A program made the position numbers and the translations under genes. From the NCBI GenBank assembly GCA_963762075.1, contig CAVXJC010000001.1, positions 248,001 through 312,000 on the forward strand: a stretch of DNA of 64,000 nt. Direction: 5' to 3'. Positions 60,960 through 64,000 of the stretch are shown piece after piece. The notes below the pieces were generated by a model. The model made no database searches, was not told the origin of the DNA, and saw only the letters and a list, made by a program, of their open reading frames with translations. How positions within the stretch are numbered: the stretch's first letter is position 1; every line of letters begins with the position of its first letter. The stretch is from JAOUEA01 sp963762075 (lineage in GTDB: Bacteria > Actinomycetota > UBA4738 > HRBIN12).

Positions 60960-61196
60960 TCACCCTTTGGATCGCCGCGGGTCCGATCGTCTCGGGTACG
61001 TTCGCTCCTCCTGGATCTGGCCGGAGGCTCGTTTGATCTTGAGCGATGCGGCGTCCTGCTGCCTGGCGACCTTCACAGCCGCTCTCACCACCTCAGCTTT
61101 CTTGTCGCCACTCGCGACGATGCCGCCTCCTGATTCTTTGGCCTCCCAACCGCCGCTCTTGGTCTTCGAGACCGTGTAGGACTTCCTGCTTGGCAT
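60960..61196 (-). CDS. DUF2188 protein
   Basis: The ATG at 61196 has GAGGAGG about 6 bases upstream, giving 78 residues. YTVSKTKSGGWEAKESGG, KKAEVVRAAVKVARQQ and the C-terminal SGQIQEERTYPR are the DUF2188 pattern (small proteins, often in stress or DNA-damage-related neighbourhoods). A basic tail SDPRRSKG follows. Function unknown. Confidence 0.82.
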   Translation of the reverse strand: MPSRKSYTVSKTKSGGWEAKESGGGIVASGDKKAEVVRAAVKVARQQDAASLKIKRASGQIQEERTYPRRSDPRRSKG

Positions 61197-61253
61197 GGGC
61201 AACCTCCTCAGGGTTGGCTCACAGTGCTTGGTCGAGCTTCTTCTCGATGCGCT

Positions 61254-61349
61254 TCAAGGATTCGCCATCCGGTCATCGCCGTCTTTCGATTCACCGCTGC
61301 CCACCCCGATGAACGCAACGGCAGCGACGACGAGTGCGAAACCTTCCAC
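61254..61349 (-). CDS. 31-residue membrane peptide
   Basis: A GTG at 61349 preceded by AAGGAGG with 5 bases of spacing starts a 31-residue peptide: a single hydrophobic segment (FALVVAAVAFIGV) followed by an acidic, polar tail (GESKDGDDRMANP). The ribosome site is among the strongest in the window, which argues against chance. It is 58 bases upstream of the DUF2188 start on the same strand. Function unknown. Confidence 0.45.
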   Translation of the reverse strand: MEGFALVVAAVAFIGVGSGESKDGDDRMANP

Positions 61350-61605
61350 GGCACCTCCTTCCGCTGAGCACGTGAAACCTTCCTCGAGTCGCTCATGCGC
61401 AAACGAACTCGGGCCAGCCATGGCCCGGCGGGCAGGTCTCGATCCGCCAGGCCCCCTGCCTTCTTTCGATGAGCCTTGGTGAGCCAGATGAAGCATCGCC
61501 ACTCCACGAGCTCGACATCGAGAGCGGACATCAGCCTGTTCCATGCCAAGTGTCTTTCCGGAATCCCAAGTGCTGATTCTCCGGCACCGTCTCGGACGGA
61601 CGTTC
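61350..61605. other. gap between two small minus-strand genes
   Basis: About 256 bases with no convincing frame. Several short minus-strand frames overlap here but lack ribosome sites. The promoter of the 61254-60777 small-gene operon is expected in this stretch. Confidence 0.35.
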
Positions 61606-61773
61606 CTACTCGCCCACTCCTTCAGCGGACTCGCCGGCGGACCTTTCCTGTTGGAGATCGCCTGTCGTCCCTTCGCCCTGATCCGTGCCTGTGTCCTCTG
61701 AACCATCAGGCGGCAGGCTCGGGACATCCTCCGGCATCTCTTCTCCGCGGTGAGGCGTGGTCTCGGTTTCCAT
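61606..61773 (-). CDS. very small acidic protein
   Basis: I use the ATG at 61773 with GAGGAGGG about 6 bases upstream; the frame continues 5' but that part overlaps nothing conserved. The 55-residue product METETTPHRGEEMPEDV... is Glu/Asp/Gly/Pro-rich and likely disordered. It resembles the 60777 product in composition. Function unknown. Confidence 0.5.
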   Translation of the reverse strand: METETTPHRGEEMPEDVPSLPPDGSEDTGTDQGEGTTGDLQQERSAGESAEGVGE

Positions 61774-61985
61774 CACGGCCCTCCTCGTGCGGCGCCCGAA
61801 AATGGGGGCGCGCCATCTCGTCGTCCGCAGTTCGTACCCCCGAGATGCGCGGTCCATACGTCAGCCGTGTGCGGGCGTGACCGACGACAACGAGATGGCC
61901 AAACTTGTCGACCAGTCGTGAGGTTTACAACTGTCCAGGTGGTGGCAACATTCGAAGGGCATACGCTCGAGGGGAGGAATAGGAG

Positions 61986-62141
61986 ATGTGCGCAAACTGC
62001 GGTTGTGGAGTCGCTGAGGACAAGCACGGCGACGACCGAAACATCAACTGGAGCGAGATCGTCGCCTCGGCCGAGGCCAATGACATCTCGCCCTCTGAGG
62101 CTGCTCAGAACATCAAGGACATGGCAGATCAACAGAGCTGA
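61986..62141 (+). CDS. small cysteine-rich N-terminal protein
   Basis: A frame of 51 codons from an ATG at 61986, with GGGAGGAATAGGAG immediately upstream. The product starts MCANCGCGVAEDKHGDDRNI with a CxxCxC cluster suited to binding zinc or another metal, then continues as a helical acidic segment (EIVASAEANDISPSEAAQ). Small proteins starting MCxxCGC are common in actinobacteria; function unknown. It is 48 bases upstream of the UdgX frame. Confidence 0.65.
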   Translation: MCANCGCGVAEDKHGDDRNINWSEIVASAEANDISPSEAAQNIKDMADQQS

Positions 62142-62189
62142 CGCGAAGCGCGGGATCCGATTTGAGCGGGCACTGAGGAGGGCTGCGCC

Positions 62190-62831
62190 CTGGACGAAGG
62201 ATCGACCGATGCCTCTGCGTTCGTCCCGCGGTCGGGGGGCCTGAGGGCTCTTCGTCGTGCCTCGCAGGATTGCCGTGGATGCGAGCTGTGGGAAGACGCG
62301 ATTCATGCGGTGGTCGGAGAGGGTCCATCATCAGCAGTCGTGATGCTTGTTGGCGAGCAACCCGGCGACGTAGAGGACCAACGAGGTCGCCCCTTCGTGG
62401 GACCCGCAGGCCGTTTGCTCGACCGCGCCCTCGACGCTGCGGGTGGAAGTCGTGACGAGGTTTACGTCACCAACGCGGTGAAGCACTTCCGTCACGAGCA
62501 GCGAGGCAAGAAACGCATCCATCGAAAACCGAACCTCGCGCATCTGCGCGCTTGCGCGCCCTGGATCAACCGGGAGATCGAGATTGTGCGGCCATCCATC
62601 CTTGGCTTGATGGGTTCGACCGCCTCGCGTGCGATCCTCGGCGTCGATGTACGCGTTATGGAAGAGCGTGGCCAGGTACGCCCGACGCCTCTGGGACCTC
62701 GGGCGGTGATCACCATTCATCCGTCAGCTGTCTTGCGTCTCAGAGATAGCGCGGAACGCGAGAGCGCATTTCAAGGCTTCGTCACCGACCTTCGGACGGC
62801 CTTTGCGGAATCTCGCCGTATGCCGGCCTGA
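62190..62831 (+). CDS. udgX: UdgX-type uracil-DNA glycosylase
   Basis: The conserved frame needs residues upstream of any ATG, GTG or TTG: CRGCELW at about residue 32, LVGEQPGDVEDQRGRPFVGP at about 52-71 (the motif A block), KHFRHEQRGKKRIHRKPN at about 100 (the KRRIH-type loop that, in the characterised UdgX, forms a covalent bond to the abasic site through its His), and ITIHPSAVLR at the C terminus. The likely start is a CTG at 62190, 8 bases after AGGAGG, giving 213 residues. Cysteines in CRGC and CAPW fit the 4Fe-4S cluster of this family. Role: excision or tight covalent capture of uracil in DNA. Confidence 0.85.
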   Translation: MDEGSTDASAFVPRSGGLRALRRASQDCRGCELWEDAIHAVVGEGPSSAVVMLVGEQPGDVEDQRGRPFVGPAGRLLDRALDAAGGSRDEVYVTNAVKHFRHEQRGKKRIHRKPNLAHLRACAPWINREIEIVRPSILGLMGSTASRAILGVDVRVMEERGQVRPTPLGPRAVITIHPSAVLRLRDSAERESAFQGFVTDLRTAFAESRRMPA

Positions 62832-62877
62832 GATCGGCACCAGACCCCCGAAGGGAACGGCTGATCCGATAGGAGGA

Positions 62878-63633
62878 TCACGGAGTCGGTACGGTGATCC
62901 CGTGCGAGCGCAAGAGCCGGCAGAATCGTCGGGCGTCCCGTGGTGCGGCTCCGCCGGGATCGTTGTTGAAGTACACAAAGCTTTCGCGTGCGCCAAGATG
63001 TGCGATCCCGTCTGCCCAACGCCGAAGGGTGTCCGAGCGGTAGGCCGCGCCGGAGCTTGAGCCCTGGTGGAAACGCACGTAGGTCCAGTCAGCCGTTACC
63101 CTCGGCCTCCATCTCACACCAGGCTTGTGCGCAAGCACCAATGCCGCCCCACGCTCTTGCAGCAAGTCGAACACTCTCGTATCCGACCAAGATGCATGTC
63201 GGAATTCCACGGCAGTGCGAACCCGACCATGGATCGCATCGAGCAGTCCCGTCAGTAGCCCGATATCGGCCCTGAGTGTCGGCGGCAGTTGGAAGAGCAC
63301 TGGGCCCAAGGTGCTCCCGAGCGCCGTCGTCACGGTCAGTAGTCGGTCGACCGGCTCCTGAGGGTCTCGAAGCCGCTTGATATGGGTGAGGTAGCGGCTG
63401 GCCTTCACGGCCATGACGAATCCGTCGGGGGTGGTCCGATCCCAGCGCTCGAAGGTGGATGATGGAGGGAGTCGGTAGAAGGTGTTGTTCACCTCGGTGG
63501 TGACGAAGACCGAGGCGTATGCATCGAGCCATTCGCGGACCGCAAGTTGTTGCGGGTAAAACGAGCCTCGCCAATCCGCGTACTGCCATCCGCTGGTACC
63601 AACCCAGGCGACCGAGTGGGCCGTTGCCATCAT
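62878..63633 (-). CDS. DUF72 TIM-barrel protein
   Basis: A protein of 251 residues with the DUF72/YecE pattern: WVGTSGWQYADWRGSFYP (10-27), FVTTEVNNTFYRLPPSSTFERW split around 43-65, FVMAVKASRYLTHIKRL, VLFQLPPTLRAD and FVYFNNDPGGAAPRDA at the C terminus. The fold is a TIM barrel; biochemical function is unknown. It converges with the UdgX gene. Confidence 0.88.
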   Translation of the reverse strand: MMATAHSVAWVGTSGWQYADWRGSFYPQQLAVREWLDAYASVFVTTEVNNTFYRLPPSSTFERWDRTTPDGFVMAVKASRYLTHIKRLRDPQEPVDRLLTVTTALGSTLGPVLFQLPPTLRADIGLLTGLLDAIHGRVRTAVEFRHASWSDTRVFDLLQERGAALVLAHKPGVRWRPRVTADWTYVRFHQGSSSGAAYRSDTLRRWADGIAHLGARESFVYFNNDPGGAAPRDARRFCRLLRSHGITVPTP

Positions 63634-63948
63634 GGAGCGGTGTGGAAATGCGCGCTGAACACATCATCTCGCTACCCGGAACCTGCTCATCCAAGCCCCA
63701 GAGCAGTGCCAATCTGAAGTAGCCCTCCTCCTGGTCGAATCCGGCAGGGAGTCGCCTCGCGCCACCCACCTGAAACTGACCACGTGATCGACGCCACATA
63801 CGACGGTCGTGGGAGCTGTCGGTACCTAGCGCGATCACTGCTCCGACTGCCGTGCTGATCCCGCCCGACGGATTCTCCGGTGGCGCGTCGCCGAGCCGAG
63901 ACTCCCCGGTGGGCTCACCGCGTGGTTCGGACCGCCGACTGCGACTCG
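63634..63948. other. gap with no recognised gene
   Basis: About 315 bases upstream of the DUF72 start. Promoter elements for that gene are expected here. A minus-strand frame from 63838 is open across it but has no known motif and no ribosome site, and it merges into the antisense of the DUF72 gene, so I reject it. Confidence 0.4.
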
Positions 63949-64000
63949 CTAGCGAGGCTCATACCGCATCGCCACCGCCCCCGAGCCGAACTCCAGCCGG
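63949..64000 (-). CDS. possible C-terminal end of a gene running off the right edge
   Basis: On the minus strand the last 52 bases read RLEFGSGAVAMRYEPR and a TAG stop at 63951-63949. The short strand-like sequence looks protein-like but is too short to identify. It is included only to mark that a minus-strand gene may enter from the right. Confidence 0.2.
   Translation of the reverse strand, partial: RLEFGSGAVAMRYEPR

Noticed and set aside
1..64000. CRISPR arrays, tRNA or rRNA genes, insertion sequences, integrases
   Set aside because: I saw no regularly spaced repeats, no cloverleaf-like segments and no transposase or integrase homology by eye; a tRNAscan or ISfinder run would be decisive.

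Overview
This is a high-GC chromosomal segment, most likely from an uncultured or little-studied actinobacterium. Pointers are the actinobacterial family set (Eis-type acetyltransferase, MSMEG_6728-like glycosylase-fold protein, UdgX, adenylate cyclase-ATPase regulator, DUF2188, GH15 trehalase/glucoamylase family, RecQ with a phosphoribosyltransferase tail), frequent GTG/TTG starts and several probable leaderless promoters. I see no rRNA, tRNA, CRISPR array, insertion sequence or phage gene. The class cannot be fixed from the sequence alone.

Layout. 0-6 kb: a partial Eis-like acetyltransferase, two secreted beta-propeller proteins, a frameshifted LURP-one/scramblase-like gene, a sulfatase and a Calx-beta protein. 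6-15 kb: RecQ helicase, a stand-alone receiver protein, a SulP transporter fused to STAS and cyclic-nucleotide-binding domains, a sulfide:quinone-oxidoreductase-like flavoprotein, a TolB-like protein, an SRPBCC protein and an MSMEG_6728-like protein.

15-36 kb is the most coherent block: a carbohydrate catabolic island. It holds an FGGY kinase and MDR dehydrogenase; a GntR/UTRA regulator followed by two Gfo/Idh/MocA oxidoreductases, a bicupin and a ROK kinase; a convergent six-gene operon (Gfo/Idh/MocA, E1 alpha, E1 beta, an unknown 204-residue protein, a sugar phosphate isomerase-like TIM barrel, an SDR); an ABC importer of the spermidine/putrescine/sugar-derivative type with a Tat-lipoprotein binding protein; an EamA permease; NagB; a second GntR/UTRA regulator; and a second bicupin. 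Shared palindromic elements and a repeated -10-to-start spacing tie these operons together. The substrate is unknown; NagB, ROK kinase, TIM-barrel epimerase and four or five NAD(P)-dependent dehydrogenases suggest a modified or amino sugar.

36-53 kb: a flavoprotein, a lipoprotein, a large cyclase-ATPase regulator, several more secreted beta-propeller proteins (one ScyD/ScyE-like), a CHRD protein, an ammonium transporter, a KhtT/KhtU-like cation:proton antiporter pair, two paralogous 75-residue proteins and a delta-60-repeat protein. 53-64 kb: mostly small stress or housekeeping proteins (DUF1801, GyrI-like, nucleotidyltransferase, second SRPBCC, DUF2243, GH15, FAM151-like, DUF2188, UdgX, DUF72), a relic of a PAS-GGDEF gene and several very short genes with strong ribosome binding sites.

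Three otherwise well conserved genes (scramblase-like, ABC permease 1, GH15) are each broken by one-base apparent insertions lying in or beside short C/G runs. This looks like residual sequencing error rather than biology, and it also makes the missing stop between permease 2 and the ATPase suspicious.
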